Source of the DNA: Oceanospirillaceae bacterium
Lineage (GTDB): Bacteria > Pseudomonadota > Gammaproteobacteria > Pseudomonadales > Balneatricaceae
Assembly (NCBI GenBank): GCA_013373085.1
Contig: JABXIM010000050.1
Coordinates: 1 to 53,920, forward strand
Direction of reading: 5' to 3'
Length of the DNA: 53,920 nt
Shown: positions 46,637 to 53,920 of the stretch, piece by piece
Numbering within the stretch: position 1 is the stretch's first letter
Layout of the letters: the number at the start of each line of letters is the position of its first letter
Notes under the pieces: model-generated
Database searches by the model: none
What the model saw: only the letters and a program-made list of their open reading frames with translations
What the model was told of the DNA's origin: nothing
Position numbers and translations under genes: made by a program

Positions 46637-47335
46637 GTGCCGATAGGACAGCCAGTGCACAGAGAATCAGCGGGACCCGGGCCACGCGCCCGGGTCCTGC
46701 TGTTATCGATACTGCTGCTGGGACTCGCGTCCAGTCTCATCCTGCTCGCCGACGGTGGCGGCAGCGTGCGTCTGAGCCAGGAGCAGATCAATCAGCTGTC
46801 AAGAACCTATGGCGAGCCGGCCCGCCGCCGCCTGACCAAATGGCAGCGACTGATGGACGATCTTGCCACCGCCGACGAAATGACCAAGCTGCGCGAGGTC
46901 AACCGCTTTTTCAATCAGGTCCGCTTCGTCAACGACAGCCAGCACTGGAACAAAGAGGACTACTGGGCCACGCCGGTGGAATTCCTGGTCAGTAACGGCG
47001 GCGACTGCGAGGACTTCTCGATCGCCAAGTATTACACCCTGCGCGAACTCGGCGTGCCGATCGAAAAAATGAGCATCGCCTACGTCAAGGCCGTGGAACT
47101 GAACCAGGCGCACATGGTGCTAACCTACTACGAGACTCCCGACAAGATCCCGCTGGTACTGGACAACCTGACTCCGGCGATCAAAACCGCAGACAAGCGC
47201 CCCGACCTGCAACACGTATACAGCTTCAACGGTGACAACCTCTGGCTGTCGAAAAAAGGCCGACGCGCCGATCTGGTCGGAACCTCCGATAGACTCAAGC
47301 CCTGGGTACAGCTGCAAACAAGGATAGGACAATAG
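46637..47335 (+). CDS. lapG: Periplasmic cysteine protease LapG
   Basis: LapG cuts the N-terminus of LapA-type adhesins and so releases cells from biofilms. The 232-residue protein has a signal-anchor-like segment (residues 18-38) and the BTLCP catalytic triad Cys124 (GGDCEDF), His159 (QAHMVL) and Asp176 (VLDNL). A GTG at 46637 follows AGGA with 8-bp spacing; a TTG at 46607 lacks this. It is 28 bp before lapD. No adhesin gene is in the window. Confidence 0.92.
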   Translation: MPIGQPVHRESAGPGPRARVLLLSILLLGLASSLILLADGGGSVRLSQEQINQLSRTYGEPARRRLTKWQRLMDDLATADEMTKLREVNRFFNQVRFVNDSQHWNKEDYWATPVEFLVSNGGDCEDFSIAKYYTLRELGVPIEKMSIAYVKAVELNQAHMVLTYYETPDKIPLVLDNLTPAIKTADKRPDLQHVYSFNGDNLWLSKKGRRADLVGTSDRLKPWVQLQTRIGQ

Positions 47336-47363
47336 GAATGCCCTGCAGAGAAAGGAAAACCGT

Positions 47364-49301
47364 ATGTCTCTCGTGAACCAGTTGATCGCCGCCATACTTG
47401 CGGTCATGCTCGGACTGGCGGGTGGGACACTCTATATCGTGTCCGACAGCTCCAAGCGCATGCTGACCAATCAGCTAGAGTCCCACGCGCTTGACACCGC
47501 AACGCATCTGGGACTCTATCTCGCACCCTTTATCGCCAAACGCGACCGGGCCACGGTCGAAGCCACGGTCAACGCCATCTTCGATAGCGGCTTCTATGCG
47601 CGCATCGACGTCGTGACCGAAAACAATGAGACATTGTTCAGCAAGTCCACCGATGCGGTCGTCGACGAATCGGTGCCGCAGTGGTTCGTGGACCTGGTGG
47701 AAATCAATCCGCCCTCCATGCACCGCGAGGTGACCTACGGCTGGAGCAAAACCGGCAGCATTTTCGTCCAGGGGCATCCAGGATACGCCTACCAGGCCTA
47801 CTGGGCGACCGCCAAGGAAATGCTGGTGCTGTTCGTGCTGCTCGCCCTGGCCGCGGCGCTTGCGGTTACGCTACTGATTCGACTGATCCTGCGCCCACTC
47901 GCCCGCGTCGAGCAACAGGCGCTTGCCCTCAGCGAAAAACGCTACATCGAGCAACCGCGCATTCCGCACACCCGCGAGTTCCGCAGCGTCGTAATCGCCA
48001 TGAACCAGATGGTCCGGCAGGTGCACCAGATGTTCGACGAGCAGAGCAAGAATATCGAGGAACTTCGCCGCAGCGCCTACCAGGACGAACTGACGGGCCT
48101 CCCCAACGCCCGCGCCACCCAGGCACAGCTGGGTGACCGCTTAGATCAGCGCGAGGACTTCGGCCCGACCACGGTACTGTACCTGCGCATACTCAAGCTG
48201 CAGGACCTCAACCGCCACCTGGGGCCGGAGAAAACCAATAACTTCATCCGCCAGATCGCCATCCATCTGAACGACTGCGCCAAGAGCACTGGCCCGCATA
48301 TCATCGGCCGCCTCACCGGTGCCGACTTCGCGCTGGTCGTGCAGCGACAGTCCCCGGAGGTCCTGCAGCGCCTGACCGCGGGCTTGTTTGCGGCGCTCGA
48401 CCACGATTACCGGCAGCTGACGCAGGAAAGCCACCCCGTGGAGGCACCGGTCAGTCTGGGTATCGTACAGGGCCGGGACCGTACGCGCTCCGCGGAATTG
48501 CTGTCCAACGCACGACTGGCACTCGACAGCGGCGACGGCCGGCGCGAACGATATTACCGGGATACCAGCGACGAGAAGATCGACGAAACCTGGCCGCAGC
48601 ATGTCGCCAGCGCCATCGGCAATGAGCAGATATTCCTGCAGGCCCAGCCGGTTATGGCGGATGCGGACACCCAGCTACAGCAGGAAGTATTTGCCCGTAT
48701 TCTCAACCGTGAAAACGTGCCCTGCAGTGCCGGCGAGTTCATCAGCGTGGTGCGCGAACTGGGGCTGATGGTGAGTCTGGACCGGGCCGTGGTGAACCAC
48801 GTCCTCAACCACCTGCAGGGCCACCCGCGGACCGCCGCCATCGCCATCAACCTGTCCAACGACTCCGTCACCGACGACAGCTTCCACGACTGGCTTCTGG
48901 CACGCCTCGCGTCATTCGATCAGCCTCAGCGTTTCTGCATCGAGATCAACGAGGCCTCGGTGCTGAACAACCTCGAGGGCATCGAAAGCCTGCGCAACTC
49001 CCTGCGCACGCTGGGTTGCCGCTTCGGCGTCGACAACTTCGGCGTCCATCCCAGCGGCTTCGCCTACCTCTACCGCCTGCAGCCGGACTACATCAAGATC
49101 GACGGTTCCCTGATGCGCGATATCGACAGTGATGCCGAGGACCGCTTTTTCGTCAGCAGCTTGATCAGCGTCGCGCACAGCCTGGATATCCAGGCCTATG
49201 CCGAGCGCATCGAACGGCAGAGTCAGCAGGATCAGTTACGACAGCTGAAGATCGATGGATCCCAGGGATATCTGCACGGCACGCCCGGCCCGCTGGCATA
49301 A
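47364..49301 (+). CDS. lapD: c-di-GMP receptor LapD
   Basis: LapD is an inner-membrane protein that binds c-di-GMP inside the cell and sequesters LapG in the periplasm. The 645-residue protein has a first membrane helix (residues 5-27), a periplasmic domain with the GWSKTG region, a second helix (151-176), a HAMP stretch, and degenerate GGDEF and EAL domains. TGADF (318-322) replaces GGDEF, and EVF (441-443) replaces EAL, so it should bind but not make or break c-di-GMP. The ATG follows AAGGA. It forms an operon with lapG. Confidence 0.95.
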   Translation: MSLVNQLIAAILAVMLGLAGGTLYIVSDSSKRMLTNQLESHALDTATHLGLYLAPFIAKRDRATVEATVNAIFDSGFYARIDVVTENNETLFSKSTDAVVDESVPQWFVDLVEINPPSMHREVTYGWSKTGSIFVQGHPGYAYQAYWATAKEMLVLFVLLALAAALAVTLLIRLILRPLARVEQQALALSEKRYIEQPRIPHTREFRSVVIAMNQMVRQVHQMFDEQSKNIEELRRSAYQDELTGLPNARATQAQLGDRLDQREDFGPTTVLYLRILKLQDLNRHLGPEKTNNFIRQIAIHLNDCAKSTGPHIIGRLTGADFALVVQRQSPEVLQRLTAGLFAALDHDYRQLTQESHPVEAPVSLGIVQGRDRTRSAELLSNARLALDSGDGRRERYYRDTSDEKIDETWPQHVASAIGNEQIFLQAQPVMADADTQLQQEVFARILNRENVPCSAGEFISVVRELGLMVSLDRAVVNHVLNHLQGHPRTAAIAINLSNDSVTDDSFHDWLLARLASFDQPQRFCIEINEASVLNNLEGIESLRNSLRTLGCRFGVDNFGVHPSGFAYLYRLQPDYIKIDGSLMRDIDSDAEDRFFVSSLISVAHSLDIQAYAERIERQSQQDQLRQLKIDGSQGYLHGTPGPLA

Positions 49302-49304
49302 GCC

Positions 49305-49739
49305 TCAGCCCAGCTGCTGCAGCCACTGCTCCAGACGGCGTTGATCCAGCGCCCCGGCCTGCCGCGCCACTTCACGCCCGTGCCGCAACACCAGCAAGGT
49401 CGGGATGCTGCGGATACCGAAACGCTGCGCCAGCGCTGGTGCCTGCTCGGTGTTGATCTTGACGAAGCGGTAACGCGGCTCGAGCCGCGCCGCGGATGCG
49501 GCAAAAACCGGCGCCATCATCTTGCAGGGACCGCACCAGTCCGCCCAGAAATCCACCACCACCGGAATGTCGGTTGCGGCGACAAGGCGGTCGAATTCAC
49601 CGACCGACAGCTCCGCCGGCATGCCGGCGAACAGGGGCTGCTTGCAGCGCCCGCAACGGGGATCCTGCTCCAGCCTTTCGACCGGGACGCGATTGGTGAC
49701 GATGCAGTGAGGGCAACTGATATTGAGAATCTGGGACAA
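49305..49739 (-). CDS. trxC: Thioredoxin 2
   Basis: This 144-residue protein starts at a TTG (49739) with GGAG 8 bp upstream, giving MSQILNISCPHC. Two CxxC pairs (Cys9/12 and Cys29/32) form the zinc finger of thioredoxin 2, and WCGPC (Cys69/72) is the redox site. It reduces cytoplasmic disulfides under oxidative stress. An upstream in-frame ATG at 49802 would add 21 residues not seen in the family. It converges on lapD with 3 bp between the stop codons. Confidence 0.93.
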   Translation of the reverse strand: MSQILNISCPHCIVTNRVPVERLEQDPRCGRCKQPLFAGMPAELSVGEFDRLVAATDIPVVVDFWADWCGPCKMMAPVFAASAARLEPRYRFVKINTEQAPALAQRFGIRSIPTLLVLRHGREVARQAGALDQRRLEQWLQQLG

Positions 49740-49828
49740 GGCGGGATCTCCGAGCGATCTTGGCGATAACGCCAGTTTTTGGGGCCCGAAGGAAAAATTC
49801 AAGTGCCGGCGGGCGCCGGCACTGCATT

Positions 49829-50416
49829 TCAGCGTTTATTGAGCTGCATCAACTGTTCGAGCTTGTTGTTGAGGCGATCGCTTTTCTCGCGCTCACGCTC
49901 TTCCTGGCGACGCTGCTTGTCGCGCTCACGACGCTGACGATTCAGCTCCTTGAGCTTGCCTTTCGCGTGCTCCGCTTCGGCTTCGGTCACCTGACCGGCC
50001 GCAGCACCTTGTAGATCGACACGGTCCGCACCGGCCTGCAGACTGCGATAGTAGGCAAGACTGCGGACATAGGACGCCAGCGCACGCTTGACCTTGTTCT
50101 TCGAAACCTTGTCGTCGGCGAGCAGGTCTTCCTGGATACCGATTTTGAGGGGGCGTACCTGATTGCGACTGAATGTCTGCGGGTAGGTTTCGATCAGCAA
50201 CTGCACCGCTGCCTGATTGGCGGCCCGGTTCTTGGACTTGGATTTCGCCTTGCCGCTGTCACTGTTGGCCGCGTCATTCACTTTATTGCTCTCGGACTGT
50301 TGCATCTTTTGCTGTTCGCGCCCCCGTTCGCGCGCTTCGAGTAGCTGGTCGAGTTCGCCGAGCAACTGCTCGGTGTCCTCGATCACACTGTTTACATCCA
50401 GATTGGCCAAGTTCAA
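49829..50416 (-). CDS. ProQ/FinO-family RNA chaperone
   Basis: This 195-residue protein has a disordered Glu/Gln/Lys N-terminus (residues 1-65), a central FinO domain (QAAVQLLIETYPQTF, RPLKIGIQEDLL, VKRALASYVRSLAYYRSL; residues 68-125) and a basic coiled C-terminus (RQRRERDKQRRQEE). It should bind structured small RNAs and mRNA 3' ends. The start is TTG, overlapping the tusA stop (TTGA), with GGAG nearby, so its translation is coupled to tusA. Confidence 0.88.
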   Translation of the reverse strand: MNLANLDVNSVIEDTEQLLGELDQLLEARERGREQQKMQQSESNKVNDAANSDSGKAKSKSKNRAANQAAVQLLIETYPQTFSRNQVRPLKIGIQEDLLADDKVSKNKVKRALASYVRSLAYYRSLQAGADRVDLQGAAAGQVTEAEAEHAKGKLKELNRQRRERDKQRRQEEREREKSDRLNNKLEQLMQLNKR

Positions 50417-50655
50417 CCGGCTCCCTTACGAATCAGATAACTGTACTGGTTCGACGCAACCTCCTGGGCCAGCAACTCGTGCCCCAGAAAGGTGCAGAAC
50501 TTGGGAATATCCCTCTGTGTGGAAGGATCCGTGGCCAGCACCTGCAACACCTCCCCCGGGGCCAGCTCCCGCACTCGGTTGTGCAGCAGCATCACGGGCT
50601 CTGGGCAGAAAAGGCCGCAGGCATCCATCACGTGGTCGGGTTTAATATTCACCAT
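50413..50655 (-). CDS. tusA: Sulfur carrier protein TusA
   Basis: This 80-residue protein has the CPxP motif with Cys17 in CGLFCPEPVM and the RDIPKFCTFLGHELL region. TusA passes persulfide sulfur to tRNA thiolation and other pathways. The ATG at 50655 follows GGGAC. Its stop overlaps the start of the ProQ-like gene, an operon that links sulfur relay with an RNA chaperone. Confidence 0.93.
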   Translation of the reverse strand: MVNIKPDHVMDACGLFCPEPVMLLHNRVRELAPGEVLQVLATDPSTQRDIPKFCTFLGHELLAQEVASNQYSYLIRKGAG

Positions 50656-50768
50656 TCAAGTCCCGTTACTGTCGAACCTGGCCATTGTCGCAAATAAGAC
50701 CCGACAGAGAAACCCATTGGCAACCTGAGAACAACTCGGAATTTTTTACCGCCTGCCGCCTTACTGCA

Positions 50769-50798
50769 GCGGGATACCGCACCACTGCGGTAACCCGC
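50769..50798. promoter_or_regulatory. Near-perfect 13-bp hairpin between divergent tusA and monooxygenase genes
   Basis: GCGGG-A-TACCGCA pairs with TGCGGTA-A-CCCGC, with one A-A mismatch and a CCAC loop. It sits in a 248-bp divergent gap where no gene is supported. There is no T-run, so it may be an operator, an RNA leader structure or a repeat unit. Confidence 0.55.
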
Positions 50799-50903
50799 TT
50801 GCGGACAGCTGTGCACGAGCGCTGCCTCCGCTTGTTGCGCTTGCCAGCTTTCTTAGTACGCTTAGGGAATAACATGAGGCCAGCGAACATAGGAGTAACG
50901 CTG

Positions 50904-51185
50904 ATGATACGCGTCTTGATCGAACGCCATGTTGCAGACGGACTGATAGAGCATTATGAAAAAGCCGCAAGGGAAACGCTCACGCTCGCCATGCAGGCGC
51001 ATGGTTTCATATCCGGGGAAGCGCTTTACGACATCGACAATCCCGAGCACCGCGTGATTCTGGCGACCTACCGCTCGCTGGGCGACTGGCAGCGCTGGGC
51101 GCAGTCCTCGGAACGTCGAGGCATGATGGCCACCATCTCACCAATGCTGAAAACCGAGGAAAAGATCACCCTGCTCGAGCACTGA
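50904..51185 (+). CDS. Antibiotic biosynthesis monooxygenase-like (ABM) protein
   Basis: This 93-residue protein starts MIRVLIERHVADG at an ATG 8 bp after AGGAG. The ferredoxin-like ABM fold is suggested by the strand-helix pattern with LATYRSLGDWQRWAQSSER. Such small dimers act as monooxygenases, dehalogenase-like or heme-interacting proteins; no active-site pattern allows a choice. The frame is open for 73 codons upstream, but that part has no start context. Confidence 0.82.
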   Translation: MIRVLIERHVADGLIEHYEKAARETLTLAMQAHGFISGEALYDIDNPEHRVILATYRSLGDWQRWAQSSERRGMMATISPMLKTEEKITLLEH

Positions 51186-51209
51186 TCGACGACCAGCCGC
51201 ACGTAACAG

Positions 51210-51240
51210 GGAGCGGCCGCGGTATCCCCCCGCGCGCTCC
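51210..51240. terminator. Hairpin between convergent ABM and hydrolase genes
   Basis: GGAGCG/CGCTCC and CGCGG/CCGCG form an 11-bp stem with a small asymmetric bulge between the two convergent stop codons. There is no T-run; the call as terminator rests on position and stem strength. Confidence 0.35.
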
Positions 51241-51253
51241 TGGTACGGCGCCA

Positions 51254-51859
51254 TTACCCGGTACAGATGTCGGCAACCGTGTCAAACGCCGTCTCCAGAT
51301 GTTGCAGCTGGCTCAGACCGGATGCTTTACGCGGTTTGAGGTCGTGATCGCCATCCTCGCACCAGTGCAATTCAACTGCACCGGATAGCTCATAAGCCTC
51401 GACCCGCTCGCGCGATCCCATTGGATCACGCGTCCCCTGGAAAATATGTACCGGGCGCTCGATCGACTTCAGGTGCTCGATTCGGGGTTTCTCGGGGCGC
51501 CCCGCAGCATGGAAGGGATAGCCGAACACCAGCGCGCCCTTGGCCTGTGTTTCCTCGAGTACCATGGTCGCGACACGCCCGCCCATCGACTTCCCCGCCA
51601 GCCACAAGGGAACACTGTCATCCAACTCCGCCGCCTGCTCAGTGAATGCAGCCAGCAGCCTGGGCATCGGATTGGGCGGACGCTTGCGGCCGTCCTCGCG
51701 GCGAGCCTGCATGTAAGGAAACTCGAAGCGCACCACCTGGAAGCCCCTGGCGGCCAGCCCTGATGCGACGACGTTCATGAATTCGGAATCCATTGGTGCG
51801 CCGGCACCGTGGGCAAACAGTATTCGCCCTCGCTCGGGGGCGCCGTTTATTAAATGCAC
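51254..51859 (-). CDS. Alpha/beta hydrolase, KANL3/Tex30 type
   Basis: This 201-residue protein starts at a GTG (51859) with CAGGAG 5-6 bp upstream, giving MHLINGAPERGRILFAHGAGAPM. The oxyanion HGAGAP motif, nucleophile Ser in AGKSMGGR and GDHDLKPRK with the C-terminal His match the KANL3/Tex30-like family. Substrate is unknown. A longer frame to 52042 lacks start support, and it would cover the FNR-like site. The gene diverges from ccoN. Confidence 0.85.
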   Translation of the reverse strand: MHLINGAPERGRILFAHGAGAPMDSEFMNVVASGLAARGFQVVRFEFPYMQARREDGRKRPPNPMPRLLAAFTEQAAELDDSVPLWLAGKSMGGRVATMVLEETQAKGALVFGYPFHAAGRPEKPRIEHLKSIERPVHIFQGTRDPMGSRERVEAYELSGAVELHWCEDGDHDLKPRKASGLSQLQHLETAFDTVADICTG

Positions 51860-52278
51860 AGTTTCTCCTGCTTTTCGATTAACTGGAACACCTATGAATA
51901 AGTCCCAATGTGGCTCTGGGCCTTGTTCATAGGCTCCCTGGTACCGCTGAACACGCTTGACCTGTATCAAGCATTCGCAATATTTCCTGACCGAGAGCGT
52001 CATTAAAAAACGCGCAGGCCGCCCCAAACAAGCCGTGTCCATTCTGGCCCCAAGCGGTACCGAAGAGGACTCTACACATATATTTCTATATTTTTCAAAA
52101 CGTTACGAATACAAACACCCGAAACGCAACTATTGAACTATAATTAACCACCTTACGGCGGGGTGCGACAAAGTACCGCATCTAAGGCTTACAGCTCATT
52201 GAAAACACTGGAATGTTCCCAGATAATTGCCGCCGGAACGAATTTACCTATCCATTAGCTTGTTGATGAGAGCCTGAC
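51860..52278. promoter_or_regulatory. ccoN upstream region with FNR/ANR-like site
   Basis: No gene is seen in these 419 bp. TTGAC-CTGT-ATCAA at 51957-51970 (extended dyad GCTTGA/TCAAGC) matches the FNR/ANR consensus with one mismatch. A TATAAT at 52139-52144 could be a -10 for ccoN but has no good -35 and is too far from the FNR-like site for direct activation. The site is better placed for the divergent hydrolase (~100 bp) or for an upstream ccoN start near 52005. Confidence 0.55.
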
Positions 52279-53709
52279 ATGAGCACAGCAACTGAACACC
52301 CGACGTACAATTACAGGGTGGTACGGCAGTTCGCCATCATGACGGTGGTTTGGGGCATTGTCGGTATGGCCGTCGGTGTCCTGATCGCAGCCCAGCTGGT
52401 CTGGCCTGCGCTGAACTTCGATACCCCCTGGTTGACCTACGGACGCATCCGTCCGCTGCACACAAACGCAGTCATCTTCGCTTTCGGCGGATGTGCCCTG
52501 TTCGCCACCTCCTACTACGTCGTTCAGCGTACCTGCCAGGTACGGCTGTTCTCCGACGGTCTTGCTTCCTTTACCTTCTGGGGCTGGCAGGCGGTAATCG
52601 TCTCGGCGATTATCACGCTGCCGATGGGCCTGACCTCTTCCAAGGAATACGCCGAACTGGAATGGCCGATCGACATTCTGATCGCGCTGGTCTGGATCGC
52701 CTACGGCATTGTTTTCCTCGGCACGGTCAAGCTGCGCAAGACCTCCCACATCTATGTGGGTAACTGGTTCTACATGGCCTTCATCATCACCGTTGCGGTC
52801 CTGCACATCGTCAACAGCCTGGCCATCCCGGTCTCCGCTTTCAAGTCCTATTCCGTCTACCCGGGCGCCGTCGACGCCATGGTACAGTGGTGGTACGGCC
52901 ATAACGCTGTGGGCTTCTTCCTCACCGCGGGCTTCCTGGGCATGATGTACTACTTCGTTCCGAAACAGGCCGAGCGCCCGATTTACTCCTACCGCCTGTC
53001 CATCGTCCACTTCTGGGCCCTGATCGCCACCTACATCTGGGCCGGCGGCCACCACCTGCATTACTCCGCACTGCCTGACTGGACCCAGTCCGTTGCGATG
53101 GTCATGTCCATCATCCTGCTGGCGCCGTCCTGGGGCGGCATGATCAACGGCATGATGACCCTGTCCGGCGCCTGGCACAAGCTGCGCACCGACCCGATCC
53201 TGCGCTTCCTGGTGGTATCCCTGTCGTTCTACGGCATGTCCACTTTCGAAGGCCCGATGATGTCCATCAAGACCGTCAACGCACTGTCCCATGACACCGA
53301 CTGGACCGTTGGCCACGTACACGCCGGCGCACTGGGCTGGGTTGCGATGATTTCCATCGGCGCCGTCTACCACATGATTCCGCGCCTTTGGGGCAAGGCA
53401 CAGATGTACTCCGTGGGCCTGATCAACGTTCACTTCTGGCTTGCGACCATCGGTACCGTTCTCTACATCTGCGCGATGTGGGTCAACGGCATCCTGCAGG
53501 GTCTGATGTGGCGTGCGGTTAACGAAGACGGCACCCTGACCTACAGCTTCGTCGAAGCACTGGCGGCGAGCCACCCGGGTTACTTCGTCCGCTGGATGGG
53601 CGGCGCCTTCTTCCTGACGGGCATGCTGCTGATGGCATTCAACACCTGGCAGACCGTTCGCAAGGGCAGCCGCGCACCGGCAGCCGATACGGCCGCACAG
53701 GCAGCCTGA
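52279..53709 (+). CDS. ccoN: cbb3-type cytochrome c oxidase subunit I
   Basis: CcoN is the catalytic, proton-pumping heme-copper subunit of cbb3 oxidase, used at low oxygen. The 476-residue protein has about 12 membrane helices and the expected heme and copper histidines: RPLHTN (near residue 60), YGHNAVGF (near 211), GGHHLHYS (near 256) and [10 protein letters not shown] (near 345). The ATG follows GAGAG. It is 21 bp upstream of ccoO, the normal ccoNO order. Confidence 0.97.
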   Translation: MSTATEHPTYNYRVVRQFAIMTVVWGIVGMAVGVLIAAQLVWPALNFDTPWLTYGRIRPLHTNAVIFAFGGCALFATSYYVVQRTCQVRLFSDGLASFTFWGWQAVIVSAIITLPMGLTSSKEYAELEWPIDILIALVWIAYGIVFLGTVKLRKTSHIYVGNWFYMAFIITVAVLHIVNSLAIPVSAFKSYSVYPGAVDAMVQWWYGHNAVGFFLTAGFLGMMYYFVPKQAERPIYSYRLSIVHFWALIATYIWAGGHHLHYSALPDWTQSVAMVMSIILLAPSWGGMINGMMTLSGAWHKLRTDPILRFLVVSLSFYGMSTFEGPMMSIKTVNALSHDTDWTVGHVHAGALGWVAMISIGAVYHMIPRLWGKAQMYSVGLINVHFWLATIGTVLYICAMWVNGILQGLMWRAVNEDGTLTYSFVEALAASHPGYFVRWMGGAFFLTGMLLMAFNTWQTVRKGSRAPAADTAAQAA

Positions 53710-53730
53710 GGCCGATAGGAGCTATTTGCA

Positions 53731-53920
53731 ATGATCAAACACGAAACAATCGAAAAGAACATCGGCCTGATGGTGCTGCTGATCATTATCGTGATCAGCG
53801 GCGGTGGCCTGGCCGAGATCGTGCCGCTGTTTTTCCACTCGTCGACCACCCAGCCGATCGAGGGCATGCGCCCGTACAGCGCGCTGGAACTGGAAGGCCG
53901 TGACATCTACATCCGTGAAG
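53731..53920 (+). CDS. ccoO: cbb3 oxidase subunit II, 3' end cut by window edge
   Basis: This is the mono-heme cytochrome c subunit of cbb3 oxidase. Only the first 63 residues are present: a membrane anchor ([20 protein letters not shown], residues 13-32) and the conserved [15 protein letters not shown] start of the periplasmic domain. The heme-binding CXXCH lies beyond the window. The ATG has AGGAG 9 bp upstream. Confidence 0.93.
   Translation, partial: MIKHETIEKNIGLMVLLIIIVISGGGLAEIVPLFFHSSTTQPIEGMRPYSALELEGRDIYIRE

Noticed and set aside
50666-50890. Basic mini-protein (MLFPKRTKKAGKRNKRRQR) upstream of tusA on the minus strand
   Set aside because: The codons look attractive at first, but there is no ribosome site, the strong hairpin lies inside it, and the C-terminal part is not protein-like.
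52255-53574. 439-codon minus-strand frame over ccoN
   Set aside because: It is antisense to ccoN, with biased Asp/Gly/Val/His composition typical of a shadow frame.

Overview
The window is GC-rich, densely packed DNA from a bacterial chromosome, almost certainly a gammaproteobacterium. Evidence is the Pseudomonas-like gene order (lexA-sulA, topA, usp, uup, slt; smrB/prmB-aroC; gpsA-sixA), a LapD/LapG pair, cbb3 oxidase and polyhydroxyalkanoate (PHA) genes. An Oceanospirillales/Pseudomonadales-type marine genus seems likely, but I cannot name it. No rRNA, tRNA, CRISPR array, prophage or intact insertion sequence was seen. Many genes start with TTG or GTG.

Layout. 1-1811: leuD (cut by the window edge) and leuC on the minus strand. 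1812-6582: a loosely packed accessory stretch with genes of unknown function, a bactofilin-like membrane protein and the acetoacetyl-CoA reductase phaB. It separates leuC from a LysR regulator of the type usually found beside it. 6583-10487: PHA cluster, LysR-phaE-phaC (class III synthase) facing phaR and a DUF6489 gene. 10548-16129: MFS transporter, speE, aroC and prmB on minus, diverging from smrB-folE on plus. 16164-24650: patatin phospholipase, DUF4892 protein, hydrolase, pglL-type O-oligosaccharyltransferase, sixA, gpsA, a small membrane protein and an RhlB-like helicase. 24670-28589: an SOS module, dinG and lexA-sulA diverging from a region with three LexA boxes. 28633-38838: topA, small conserved genes, usp, uup, slt, tatD and a glutaredoxin-like gene. 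39177-40916: a second PHA synthase, class I. 40989-49301: a structured non-coding element, a DUF815 ATPase, a MATE pump, a DUF3080 lipoprotein, azoR plus glutathionyl-hydroquinone reductase, and lapG-lapD. 49305-53920: thioredoxin 2, ProQ-like protein, tusA, a monooxygenase-like gene, a hydrolase, and ccoN with the start of ccoO.

How the genes work together. PhaB with two synthases of different class, PhaR and DUF6489 point to carbon storage as PHA. LexA, SulA and DinG form the DNA-damage response; the dinG transcript probably continues into rhlB, a small membrane protein, gpsA and sixA. LapD/LapG implies c-di-GMP control of a surface adhesin encoded elsewhere. AzoR with the hydroquinone reductase suggests quinone or electrophile detoxification. 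CcoNO with an upstream FNR/ANR-like site suggests microaerobic respiration.

The least explained parts are the leuC-LysR gap, the 133-nt inverted-repeat element at 40989-41121, the strong hairpin at 50769-50798, and the acidic tail of the RhlB-like helicase. All function calls come from reading the sequence and from family knowledge recalled without database searches.
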